From: Gadus chalcogrammus
Lineage: Eukaryota > Chordata > Actinopteri > Gadiformes > Gadidae
Assembly (NCBI RefSeq): GCF_026213295.1
Contig: NC_079417.1
Location: 310,158 to 374,157, forward strand
DNA length: 64,000 nucleotides
Direction: 5' to 3'
Numbering within the stretch: the stretch's first letter is position 1; each line of letters opens with the position of its first letter. Under the pieces are notes generated by a model. The model was not told the DNA's origin and did no database searches. It saw only the letters and a program-made list of their open reading frames with translations. Of this stretch, positions 53,165 to 64,000 are shown piece by piece. The position numbers and the translations under genes were made by a program.

Positions 53165-54052
53165 CTGGCCCCCCGGGAGACCAGCTCCACCACCCCCCCG
53201 CCCCGGGAGACCAGCTCCACCGCCCCCCTGGAGACCAGCTCCACCACCCCCCCCCCGGGAGACCAGCTCCACCTCCCCCCCCCCGGGAGACCAGCTCCAC
53301 CTCCCCCCCCCCGGGAGACCAGCTCCACCGCCCCCCTGGAGACCAGCTCCACCGCCCCCCTGGAGACCAGCTCCACCGCCCCCCGGGAGACCAGCTCCAC
53401 CTCCCCCCCCCGGGAGACCAGCTCCACCACCCCCCTGGAGACCAGCTCCACCGCCCCCCCCTGGAGACCAGCTCCATCACCCCCCTGGAGACCAGCTCCA
53501 CCACCCCCCTGGAGACCAGCTCCACCACCCCCCTGGAGACCAGCTCCACCTCCCCCCTGGAGACCAGCTCCACCACCCCCCCCGGGAGACCAGCTCCACC
53601 ACCCCCCTGGAGACCAGCTCCACCGCCCCCCGGGAGACCAGCTCCACCACCGCCCCCCCTGGAGACCAGCTCCACCGCCCCCCTGGAGACCAGCTCCACC
53701 ACCCCCCTGGAGACCAGCTCCACCACCGCCCTGGAGACCAGCTCCACCACCCCCCTGGAGACCAGCTCCACCACCCCCCTGGAGACCAGCTCCACCACCC
53801 CCCCCCCTGGAGACCAGCTCCACCACCCCCCTGGAGACCAGCTCCACCACCGCCCCCCCGGGAGACCAGCTCCACCACCCCCCTGGAGACCAGCTCCACC
53901 ACCGCCCTGGAGACCAGCTCCACCGCCCCCCCTGGAGATCAGCTCCACCGCCCCCCCCCGGGAGACCAGCTCCACCACCGCCCCCCCGGGAGACCAGCTC
54001 CACCACCGCCCCCCCCCGGGAGACCAGCTCCACCACCCCCCCCTCCGGGAGA
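53165..54052. repeat. GGAGACCAGCTCCACC + poly-C minisatellite
   Basis: About 38 units of 22-28 bp, GGAGACCAGCTCCACC(A/G)CCCCCC(T), C-run length variable. Open in several frames on both strands. Confidence 0.95.
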
Positions 54053-54233
54053 CCATCTCCAGGTGGACTGGGACCACAGCCCACCTCCACAGTCCTGCTA
54101 CGTCACCTCCACCCAGGACTGCTAACTCTGCTAATCATCGCCAACATACAGTACATCAGACTTTGGTGTCCTTGATTCAAACCACATGCTTTGGGAACCC
54201 TGGGATCTTAAGTGGGTCTTAAGGCTTACCCAG

Positions 54234-54260
54234 TGGGGGGGGGGGGGGGGGGGGGGGGGG
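54234..54260. repeat. Poly-G tract
   Basis: About 26 consecutive G. Confidence 0.95.
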
Positions 54261-54375
54261 GCTGGGAGGAGACGTCAGACAGCAGTGTGGTTTGGATCTG
54301 GACGGAGAACTGCTTCATTCTTTAAATCTTGTATTGTTGCATGTTTAACGAAGTAACAAATATGAATAGTGGGAT

Positions 54376-55232
54376 TGTAGCAGAGCGTTGTGTAGCAGAG
54401 CGTTGTGTTGCAGAGCGTTGTGTAGCAGAGCGTTGTGTTGCAGAGCGTTGTGTTGCAGAGCGTTGTGTTGCAGAGCGTTGTGTAGCAGAGCGTTGTGCAG
54501 CAGAGTGTTGTGTAGCAGAGCGTTGTGTAGCAGAGCGTTGTGTAGCAGAGCGTTGTGTTGCAGAGCGTTGTGTTGCAGAGCGTTGTGTAGCAGAGCGTTG
54601 TGTTGCAGAGCGTTGTGTAGCAGAGCGTTGTGCAGCAGAGTGTTGTGTAGCAGAGCGTTGTGTAGCAGAGCGTTGTGTTTCAGAGCGTTGTGTTGCAGAG
54701 CGTTGTGTAGCAGAGCGTTGTGCAGCAGAGCGTTGTGTAGCAGAGCGTTGTGTTGCAGAGCGTTGTGTAGCAGAGCGTTGTGTTGCAGAACGTTGTGTAG
54801 CAGAGCGTTGTGTTGCAGAGCGTTGTGTAGCAGAGCGTTGTGTAGCAGAGCGTTGTGTTGCAGAGCGTTGTGTTGCAGAGCGTTGTGTTGCAGAGCGTTG
54901 TGTAGCAGAGCGTTGTGTTGCAGAGCGTTGTGTAGCAGAGCGTTGTGTAGCAGAGCGTTGTGTAGCAGAGCGTTGTGTTGCAGAGCGTTGTGTAGCAAAG
55001 CGTTGTGTTGCAGAGCGTTGTGTTGCAGAGTGTTGTGTTGCAAAGCGTTGTGTAGCAGAGCGTTGTGTAGCAGAGCGTTGTGTATCAGAGCGTTGTGTAG
55101 CAGAGCGTTGTGTAGCAGAGCGTTGTGTTGCAGAGCGTTGTGTTGCAGAGCGTTGTGTTGCAGAGCGTTGTGTAGCAGAGCGTTGTGTAGCAGAGCGTTG
55201 TGTAGCAGAGCGTTGTGTAGCAGAGCGTTGTG
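54376..55232. repeat. 15-bp minisatellite (about 57 copies)
   Basis: Units GTTGTGT(A/T)GCAGAGC. The 15-bp period leaves frames open on both strands over 700-900 bp. Larger blocks with CAGCAGAGTG are repeated (54508 and 54628). Confidence 0.97.
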
Positions 55233-56812
55233 TTCCTACGGCGTATCTCTTCTGAGTCTCATGGCGACAGACCTTCGGTCCTCTCCGGGCGCCGGCGGCT
55301 GGCGTCTCGGAGCAGCGGGCGCCGTTCCCTGCGGCCGATCCGTGGGACCGTGGGACCGTGGGACCGTGGGATCGTGGGATGGGCTTTCTGCAATATCATG
55401 CCCTGGTTTCATTGGAAGGTCCTCGTTTAAAAAATAAGTTGATTACTTTTGAAACCCTATTTTGAATTAGGTCACAGTAATAGCTTGCGTGCAACATTAC
55501 AGTAATAATAGTCAATGTGAACCATTTATTATGTACAAAAGCAAGCTCCCTTAACCTCAAACCGTCAAACAATATCTGTCAGTTTTGGTGTAAACAATAC
55601 CCAAACAAAAGAGAAGATCATATTTTCTCTTGAAACAACACACGTCAGGGCATTGTTATTGAAGAGTGTCCTAAAATGGCCGACCCTGGCACCCCACCAC
55701 GCGCTGCACAGCCGTCCTGGCCGACGGGAGGAGGAGGAGCGGCTGGAGACCTCCTCCACATTTAGAGACACAACGCTATTCAGACTGGCTGGTCTCCCCC
55801 TGGCGCAGCGAGAGAACGAACAATATTCTGCTCCCTCAGCATTCTTCTCTGGAGGGTCGTATGAGGATAGACCAGCGTTCGATGAGGAGAGAGATGCTGA
55901 GCAGCTTGGACGCGTTTCACCCTTGTTGCTGTTACTCTTTAAAAGGTCTTGTTGTCAGGTGGGATATACTGAGTGAAAGGCAGCCAAAGGCCAGTGGTGC
56001 ACCCACTGTCACCGTTCAACATCCTTATCGAGTCTGATCCCCTCTTAACATTTTGATTACGATGTGTTGATGGTTTCACATAAACCAGCCTGTGGCCCCT
56101 TGAACCGGACATTAATCCACAAGTCGGGCGGAGACTCCATCGCCTCCTATTTGTGTTCCTGTCGGATGATGATACTGTAAACTAGGGGGTCTCCCACACT
56201 CACTCATGGTCAGTTTGACCTGGACATGCTCAGGTTCTGGGAGCCGTAGTTCCATGAGGGTCCGGTTGTTTACAGCTCTTGATTCGCGCAGTGATCTAGC
56301 ATACGGAGAGAACCCATTGTCCGTGTTGGGTTGGGCGTGAGGGGGTCACATGATGAACAGCAGGCCGGGGTGCTACATCTGGTTGGGCGGCTGGTGAGTG
56401 TCAACAGTGTTTTTGATGATCTGATGATGGGTGGAGACGGGGAGAGCATCTGGCTTCAAAGACCGCTCGGCCGCTGCAGACTCGTCCATGCAGGAGAAGT
56501 CGTCCATGGAGCCGCTCATTTAAACTCTGATGTGAGAACATAAACATCGGGGAACCCTTGAGCATAATTTGCCAGCATCTGGGTCCTTACGCTAGCATCT
56601 GGAGTGCTGTATTAGCATGTTGCTAGCTAGCCTGGCATGCTATGCTAGCACTCACAAGAAAGCGAGCAAGAGTCTCTTGTTTTGCTCTTCACAGCCTTAT
56701 GGCCTGACCTGTGATACTTACGGACTTTGAACCATCCCTGATTAAAATACTTCATTGATGCTGCATCTTCATTGATAGATTTCCTTTAAATGTACAATCT
56801 CTGGGACATCAG
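55232..56812. other. Intergenic, no gene recognised
   Basis: Includes four short GTGGGACC(G)-type copies at 55341-55380. No coding exon or RNA gene recognised. Confidence 0.35.
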
Positions 56813-56821
56813 ATGTCAACG

Positions 56822-57201
56822 CAGTGCCGCCGCTCCAATAACGCGCACTACGCGCTGCGCGTAGGGCCCCAAGTCCTGAGGGGCCCCCCAAAAAAAAAAA
56901 ATAAAAAAAAAAAATTAAAAATTAAAAATGTAATTCTTACTTCTAGTTTTAAGTTTGTATTTATGGATAAAAACTTAAAACCAAGGCAGAGGGGGGGGGG
57001 GCCCTCCAAGGCAGAGGGGGGGCCCATGGCAAAAAAAATAATAATATATTGAATTATCCACCAGCCCAGTGTTAGGAGCCGCACATGACCCCCCCCCCCC
57101 CGGTCAACAATTCAGCACAGGGGGCTGGTAGGGGGAATTCGGGGGGGGGGGCCCATAAAGGAGTTATGCTTAGGGCCCGAAAATAGCTAGCAGCGGCACT
57201 G
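56822..57201. mobile_element. hAT-like MITE with 8-bp target site duplication
   Basis: Inverted ends CAGTGCCGCCGCT (56822-56834) and AGCAGCGGCACTG (57189-57201, one mismatch). Both flanks carry the same 8 bp TGTCAACG (56814-56821 and 57202-57209). The interior is A-rich, poly-G and GGGCCC segments with no coding capacity. Confidence 0.88.
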
Positions 57202-57675
57202 TGTCAACGTGTGCTGCTTATGCAACATGAACCCAGAACATGAATAATGTAAACTGGAACCTTCACTTGAAGAGGATTCCTCATGTCTTTCTTTCATTTC
57301 ACTGGAGGACTTATGTGGAACATCACACTGTTTCAAACTGTCTGGAGCAGCTATGAGAAGTTTCTTAAAGGGTTTGAAGTTAATCCTAGCAGATATAGCA
57401 GCACATGCACCAATTGCCACTGCCAGTACTGGGGTTGCTGGTTGGCTTTCCAACTAACAGTCACTTGAAGCTGATATAAGTGAACACAGTGTTCCAGTCA
57501 CGCAGAACGAAACAACCGCCCCACTGAATAACCCTTGCGTTGTATGGAATTCAAAGCAACGATTGTTCTGTGACCAATCCAAAGTAAATAAATGTATTTA
57601 TTGCAAGCCACTTTTGATAAATCATATGCCAAATGCCCTAAATTTAATTGTAGATGTAATAGTGAGCCTTTATTA

Positions 57676-57693
57676 ACCCTAACCCTAACCCTG
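57676..57693. repeat. Short telomere-like repeat
   Basis: TTAACCCTAACCCTAACCC, three hexamers. Confidence 0.7.
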
Positions 57694-57789
57694 TATAGAA
57701 TAAAGCAAGTACGCACATTTCTGTTCTGCCTCAAATATCACCTAATGAACGTGGCCAACGTTGATCCATACTGAAAGACACCCTGCGGA

Positions 57790-58962
57790 GGGGAACACGG
57801 ACAGAACCACAGACAGGAGAACCAGAGGGAAACATGGACAGAACCACAGACAGGAGAACCAGAGGGGAACATGGACAGAACCACAGACAGGAGAACCAGA
57901 GGGCAACATGGACAGAACCACAGACAGGAGAACCAGAGGGAAACATGGACAGAACCACAGACATGAGAACCAGAGGGCAACATCGACTGAACCACAGACA
58001 GGAGAACCAGAGGGGAACATGGACAGAACCACAGACAGGAGAACCAGAGGGAAACATGGACTGAACCACAGACATGAGAACCAGAGGGCAACATGGACAG
58101 AACCACAGACATGAGAACCAGAGGGGAACATGGACAGAACCACAGACAGGAGAACCAGAGGGCAACATGGACAGAACCACAGACAGGAGAACTAGAGGGA
58201 GACAGAACCACAGACAGGAGAACCAGAGGGAGACAGAACCACAGACAGGAGAACCAGAGGGCAACATGGACAGAACCACAGACAGGAGAACCAGAGGGCA
58301 ACATGGACAGAACCACAGACAGGAGAACCAGAGGGGAACATGGACAGAACCACAGACAGGAGAACCAGAGGGCAACATGGACAGAACCACAGACAGGAGA
58401 ACCAGAGGGCAACATGGACTGAACCACAGACAGGAGAACCAGAGGGCAACATGGACAGAACCACAGACAGGAGAACCAGAGGGAAACATGGACTGAACCA
58501 CAGACATGAGAACCAGAGGGCAACATGGACAGAACCACAGACAGGAGAACCAGAGGGGAACATGGACAGAACCACAGACAGGAGAACCAGAGGGGAACAT
58601 GGACAGAACCACAGACAGGAGAACCAGAGGGCAACATGGACAGAACCACAGACAGGAGAACCAGAAGGAAACATGGACAGAACTACAGACAGGAGAACCA
58701 GAGGGCAACATGGACAGAACCACAGACAGGAGAACCAGAGGGGAACATGGACAGAACCACAGACAGGAGAACCAGAGGGGAACATGGACAGAACCACAGA
58801 CAGGAGAACCAGAGGGAGACAGAACCACAGACAGGAGAACCAGAGGGGAACATGGACTGAACCACAGACAGGAGAACCAGAGGGAAACATGGACAGAACC
58901 ACAGACAGGAGAACCAGAGGGAGACAGAACCACAGACAGGAGAACCAGAGGGGAACATGGAT
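57790..58962. repeat. 37-bp minisatellite (about 31 copies)
   Basis: Units contain ACAGAACCACAGACAGGAGA and ACCAGAGGG(G/C/A)AACATGG. A 27-bp short form lacking AACATGG occurs at about 58197, 58228, 58813 and 58920. Confidence 0.96.
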
Positions 58963-58964
58963 GA

Positions 58965-60340
58965 AGGGTTTCATGGAGGGGTGGATGAAGCGGTGAGTGG
59001 AGAGGTAGATCAAGGGGTGAATGGAGGGTGGTTGGAGACTTGAAGGGTGAAAAGAGGTAGGAGAGAGGGGTAGAGGGCTGGGTGCAGAGGGAGAGGGATC
59101 AGTGGATAGATAACGTAGAGGCAGAATACGGGCTCTGCCTTCTGAAGATGGTTTGGAGCTAGCCTCTCACATGAGGTCTACCTGGAAGGGACAGACTTTG
59201 GCATGAAGCTCAACTTCTGGGAGTGCTTACTGCTTTGTCTGGCAAGAGGAATAGCTCAAGATCTGTTAAAGGCAGTTTGGAGCGCAGTTTAATGTGAAAT
59301 GATCTGGCCCTGACAGCTCATTTGTAATGACGTGTGCCATCATTGCTCCTTGTTGGTTTGGCCTGTAGGTCTTCATGAGCTGATTTACCTCCAATAGGTC
59401 CCCTCTTACCATTTGGTTTTATAATGGCACTTGTTTATTTTGTGAATTTAACCTTCCACTTACTTCCATTTTAGTACAGCCACAAAGCTCTATGACTGCT
59501 ACATAAAAGTTTATAGTCTACCCTGCAAGTCAGCAAGATTACCAATAATAACCATAACTCTTTACAAAAGGTCTGTAACCGATTCAGATGTTGGCCCAGG
59601 TTGAATTGAGTGAAGGCACTTCAGGTGGAGTGAAAGCTGGACTCAACCTCTTTTGGTCCGCAACCTTTTCCCTAAGTTCACATCTAAAAAACAACAACCA
59701 AGAAGGCCCGATGAGATTTATGGATTCACATATGCTCCATTAGTGAAATAAATCCTTTCCGAATTGACGGCAGAGAGCAGATCTTCCAAGAGGCCCCTGA
59801 AGCTGTGAAAAATAAAGGAATCTTGACGAGCCGACAGAAACGTGGAGCGTGAGGTTAGCCGAGGTAAAGGTCTGATGATGGATCAGGGCCAGTTCCTTGA
59901 TTTAATAGCTCATTAAAAGCACCCGCTGTTTGTTGACATTGTGGTGATGTGGTAAAGAGGAGCTTAGTCCTTTATGCGTAAGTCACTAAGCGGGGGGAAG
60001 ATGTGGAGAATATACTGAAGGGGAACCCGCTCATCTGAGTGGTCGCCAACCAACAAATACGGATCCAAGAATGTTCAGAAACGTTCCTGAAAGTGTTTTG
60101 CATATGGAGTGATATTGTTCTTAGGAGGCGGCGTACAACACAACTCATAACTAATGAATAGGCTAATTAGTTATGGGTTATTACAACAGTTCATACTTGG
60201 ATATTCAAACTACACATCATAATTGAGCATTCTAAATGGCGCCCCTAATTGGATGTGTTTTTTTCATCATCTAATTGTACCCCATAATTAGATATTGTAA
60301 TGAACCAGTAGGTGTGAATTCTCCACTTCTGTTGTTTTAG
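58965..60340. other. Unique intergenic sequence
   Basis: GGGTGAATGGAGGG-like words at 58970-59040. Otherwise no feature recognised. Confidence 0.35.
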
Positions 60341-60358
60341 GTTCCAGATGCTCGAGAT

Positions 60359-60962
60359 CACTTCCTTATGCCACTGCCAGACCGCTCCCCTGGGCTAGAG
60401 CCAAGGTTCACTTCCTTATGCCACTGCCAGACCGCTCCCCTGGGCTAGAGCCAAGGTTCACTTCCTTATGCCACTGCCAGACCGCTCCCCTGGGCTAGAG
60501 CCAAGGTTCACTTCCTTATGCCACTGCCAGACCGCTCCCCTGGGCTAGAGCCAAGGTTCACTTCCTTATGCCACTGCCAGACCGCTGCCCTGGGCTAGAG
60601 CCAAGGTTCACTTCCTTATGCCACTGCCAGACCGCTCCCCTGGGCTAGAGCCAAGGTTCACTTCCTTATGCCACTGCCAGACCGCTCCCCTGGGCTAGAG
60701 CCAAGGTTCACTTCCTTATGCCACTGCCAGACCGCTCCCCTGGGCTAGAGCCAAGGTTCACTTCCTTATGCCACTGCCAGACCGCTCCCCTGGGCTAGAG
60801 CCAAGGTTCACTTCCTTATGCCACTGCCAGACCGCTCCCCTGGGCTAGAGCCAAGGTTCACTTCCTTATGCCACTGCCAGACCGCTCCCCTGGGCTAGAG
60901 CCAAGGTTCACTTCCTTATGCCACTGCCAGACCGCTCCCCTGGGCTAGAGCCAAGGTTCACT
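60359..60962. repeat. 50-bp tandem repeat, 12 nearly perfect copies
   Basis: Units contain CACTTCCTTATGCCACTGCC, AGACCGCTCCCCTGGGC and TAGAGCCAAGGTT. Only one difference is visible (CTGCCC near 60588). Confidence 0.97.
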
Positions 60963-61000
60963 TCTGCTTTATGTGGCTACTTACTGTGATAGCACTGGGG

Positions 61001-61263
<263 letters not shown>

Positions 61264-61424
61264 TGCGTCTTTATTTTCCATACACTTCATGTATAGAGTT
61301 TGAATTGATCCTCTGAGTTGGATCTGATCCTCCTGCTCTTGAGAAGTTTCAACAATCAGACCTCATTAATTATGTCATCCCAAATGATCAAAGGAATACC
61401 ACCAGCTAATTTGTGGTATACAGA

Positions 61425-62530
61425 GGTGTCAAAAGTATTCACATTCATTACTCAAGTAGAAGTATAAATACTAGCGTTTAAAAATACTTCTGTAGAAGTT
61501 GAAGTATCAACTCAAGCTTTTTACTTAAATAAAAGTATAAAAGTACTGTTTCAAAACTACTTAAAGTATTAAACTAAAAGTAATGCAAGGGGGAAAAAAT
61601 GCCATTAAGGACAAAAGCTTAGGCCGTGCCACAGGGGCCTATAGAATTACAATCAGCTTTTTTGCCAAGTATGCTCACACATACAAGGAATTTGGTCTCT
61701 GCATTTATCCCATCCGTGAATTAGCGACACATGCACAGCACACCTCTATAGCACACTGCCCCATTTCCCCCAAAAAACATTTTTCTAAAGGCCATCGAAT
61801 GACCATAATGTTAATGTTGAAAAAATTGGGATGCACCTGTTTCAGACACATTTATGCCCATTGAAAATGAACGCATATTAGTACAATGCAAATACATTAA
61901 AGAACCATATATGTGTACTACTGAGTATTAACATGTGTTCATGGAGCGGAAGATACTGTAAGTATTGGAATGGTGCAAAAAGTCAAACTTCAGAGGCATG
62001 TTATCAAAAGCCTTTATTGGGAATGTAAATGTATGTATCCAAGCTTAGCTGCAGGAATTTAAGATGTAACGAGTAAGAACTGAGTTTTTCCAGGTATGGC
62101 CAGGGATGTAGAAGGGTTGGCTGGTCTTCTTGGCTACCAACCTCCTCACTGGTGCTTGGTTGGGACATTTCGCTCATCTACGTCTGCTATTTCGTAGCTG
62201 GAATGTGGCACGATTTATGTCATGTCAGAGAATGTAGACGGGCTCTGGTCATGCGCAGGTGCCATGGATCGCGTATAAACCAATAGGGTATCAGAATGGT
62301 ATATGTTTATATTCTCATTCAACCAATCAAATTCACTCTATCCGATGGCGCAAATTATCTGGATAGGTTTTTTTGTTTGTGTTTTTTTGAACGCCGGCGG
62401 AATAAAAACAAGCCGAAATTAAATAGGAGTAACGAGGCCATTTTAAAAAGTAAGGAGTAGAAAGTACAGATAAGTGTTTGTAAATGTAAGAAGTAGAAGT
62501 AAATAGTTTAATATACATCTATTGATGCAC
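61425..62530. mobile_element. Probable DNA transposon/MITE with AAGTA-rich ends
   Basis: The left part has GTGTCAAAAGTATTCACATT and ACTCAAGTAGAAGTATAAAT; the right part has AAGTAAGGAGTAGAAAGTAC and AGAAGTAGAAGTAAATAG, the arrangement of a common fish repeat. The central kilobase has no recognisable coding. Boundaries are approximate. Confidence 0.5.
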
Positions 62531-62643
62531 TTAGACACATCATCAGTGATGGAACCTGGGGTCATTGGGTGTTTCGGGTCTCGCAACATCATACACCCTC
62601 AACCAGGCGACCCAGCCGGGATTGATCAAGTCCCAACTTGTGT

Positions 62644-64000
62644 CTAAGTAGCATGTACCCACGGATCGCCCCTCTTGATCCACAGCCATCTAGAGGCCTT
62701 CTCAGCTGCCTCTGTGGTGGTCTTGATGGCCTTTCTCTGACGTGCACCTGTGACTCCAAGCATGCTGTATGCTTTGCAGAGAGATCGCGCTGCAAAGCCT
62801 CTACAGCCCACCTCTATTGGCACACACCGGGCACGCCACCCCCGTCTGCGGCACTCCTCCACTAAGTTGGCATACTTGGCACGCTTCCTCTCATTGGCCT
62901 CTTCCATGCGCTCCTCCCAGGGAACTGTCAGCTCCAGTAGGACCACCTGTTTGGTTGAATCTGAGAACAGAACTATGTCTGGTCTCAGGGTGGTTTCCAC
63001 GATTTGCTCTGGGAATTTGAGCTGCTTCCCCAGGTCGGCCTTCATCTGCCAGTCCGGTGCGGTTCCAAGAAGTCCCGCTGCCCCCCTTGGCTTGGGCTTA
63101 GGCTTCTCCCCTGCTCGAATGAAAGCAATCGCCTGCCTTGCTGGTCGGAGAGGCTTGTTCTGGGTGATGCTAGTGAAGATGGTTTCTGCTATCGCCTTCA
63201 GCACCTGGTCGTGGCGCCAAGTGTAGCGTCCTTCTCCCAGGGCTTTGGAGCAACAGCTGAGGATGTGCTCTAGCGTTCCCCTTCTGAGGCACAGAGGACA
63301 TGATGGTGCGTCAACCTTGCCCCAGCAGAAGAGGTTGGATGGGCTGGGCAAGACGTCATAGACGGACGCAATCAGGAACTTGATCCGGTAAGGCTCAGCT
63401 TGCCAAAGCTCAGACCAGGAGATCTTGCGGTCCACTGCCTGTTCCCATCTCGTCCATGCGCCTTGCTGTCGCATCCCCACCATCTGGCTAGCACGCAGTT
63501 CCTCCACGCCAGTTCTTACTTCCTCTTGGACCAATCGGCGTCTGTCTTTGCCCAGGGCTTTGTCGTAGCGTGTGGTTGCAACGCTACCAAGCCCTGCTCG
63601 TCCAGATGACACTGGGCCGACCAGCACGCTGTGACGCAAGCGTGACTCCGCCTGCTCGACTGCTTCCTGCGCCCTCCACTTCCTTCCAGTCCTGACTTCG
63701 ATGCCAGCCTGGGAGACCTTTGGATCACTGGATTCCCTGTACTGCAGCACCTCCCTTGCACGGGTTACCATGAACTCCTCATTCAGGCTGCTAATGGGGA
63801 GCTTCAGTTTGTTGTTGTGCCCGTATAGAGCGATGCTACTCAGGCTTCGTGGCAGGCCCAGCCATCTACGGAGGTAACGGCTGATCCTCCTCTCGAAGCC
63901 CTGTACTGTTGTTATTGGGAACTCGTACACAAGCAGGGGCCACAGAATCCTGGGGAGAACACCATGCTGGTAAATCCAGGCCTTGAATTTACCAGGCAGA
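62644..64000 (-). mobile_element. Non-LTR retrotransposon ORF, 3' part, with restriction-like endonuclease
   Basis: The minus frame is open from the window edge (64000) to a stop at 62644, over 440 codons; its 5' part lies beyond the window. It starts in the region after the reverse transcriptase core (KFKAWIYQHGVLPRILWPLL, then FERRISRYLRRWLGLPRSLS). A C-terminal zinc-knuckle reads CPLCLRRGTLEHILSCC. The last part has the endonuclease layout of site-specific LINEs: RPDIVLFSD, LLELTVPWEERMEEA, KRAKYANLVEECR. This matches the R2/NeSL/Hero-type group, which use a restriction-like rather than APE endonuclease. The frame has no stop or frameshift here, suggesting recent activity. Clade assignment is by recollection. 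Confidence 0.85.

Noticed and set aside
53066..54222. Possible exon: acceptor-like CCCGTTCCTCAG at about 53108-53119 followed by codons for EYARLRQQRGDRPTRW, leading into the PPPWRPAP repeat
   Set aside because: The first 16 residues look protein-like but no neighbouring exon or family could be found, and the rest is minisatellite. Kept only as a note.
54329..55437. AERCV and CCRAL repeat proteins
   Set aside because: A 15-bp tandem repeat leaves all frames open; no evidence of a gene.
57731..59013. 400-codon cysteine/tryptophan repeat frame on the minus strand
   Set aside because: The 37-bp minisatellite read through; frames shift between units and no domain is present.

Overview
This window is vertebrate nuclear DNA, almost certainly from a teleost fish. 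It holds intron-rich genes with GT-AG splice sites, vertebrate protein families, fish-type transposon remnants, and very abundant micro- and minisatellites. It is not bacterial: there are no operons, ribosome binding sites or CRISPR arrays, and nearly every long open frame is a tandem repeat read through. One 100-base run of N (16995-17094) marks an assembly gap.

Five protein-coding genes can be reconstructed exon by exon. GNL2 (+, exons 2364-9113, 5' exons lie before the window) encodes a nucleolar circularly permuted GTPase of 60S ribosome assembly. DNALI1 (-, 14522-9569, complete, six exons, 257 aa) encodes an axonemal dynein light intermediate chain and runs tail-to-tail into GNL2. SNIP1 (+, 15070-16773, last part missing at the gap) is an FHA-domain nuclear protein that diverges from DNALI1 across a 547-bp spacer carrying two RFX X-box-like sites. 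FHL3 (+, 17590-22695, five coding exons) is a four-and-a-half LIM protein whose frame is broken by two single-base indels. RSPO1 (-, 46522-33785, complete, five exons, 315 aa) is a secreted Wnt potentiator. From memory, GNL2, DNALI1, SNIP1, RSPO1 and FHL3 all lie on human 1p34.3, so this is a conserved syntenic block. The genes share a neighbourhood but not a pathway.

Layout: 1-9.1 kb is GNL2 with large intronic minisatellites; 9.5-14.5 kb DNALI1; 15-17 kb SNIP1; 17.6-24.1 kb FHL3 and its 3' region; 24.1-33.7 kb is gene-poor, with stacked minisatellites and transposon remnants; 33.8-46.5 kb is RSPO1; 46.5-64 kb shows no convincing conserved gene and holds minisatellites, a hAT-like MITE with an intact target duplication, and at the right edge the 3' part of a non-LTR retrotransposon with a restriction-like endonuclease (-).

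The most unusual signal is that many minisatellites begin exactly at exon edges, and several have copied the splice site together with the first bases of the exon. The FHL3 exon 2 acceptor plus exon start is repeated as 15 decoys before the real exon. A GNL2 acceptor has 6 decoys, a DNALI1 acceptor about 40, another DNALI1 acceptor one, and the RSPO1 stop-codon segment is repeated about 30 times in its 3' flank. The first 2.36 kb is a repeat with a branch-point-like motif in nearly every unit and no AG dinucleotide until the true acceptor. Separately, G-run and single-base indels in SNIP1 and FHL3 suggest either assembly errors or real gene damage.
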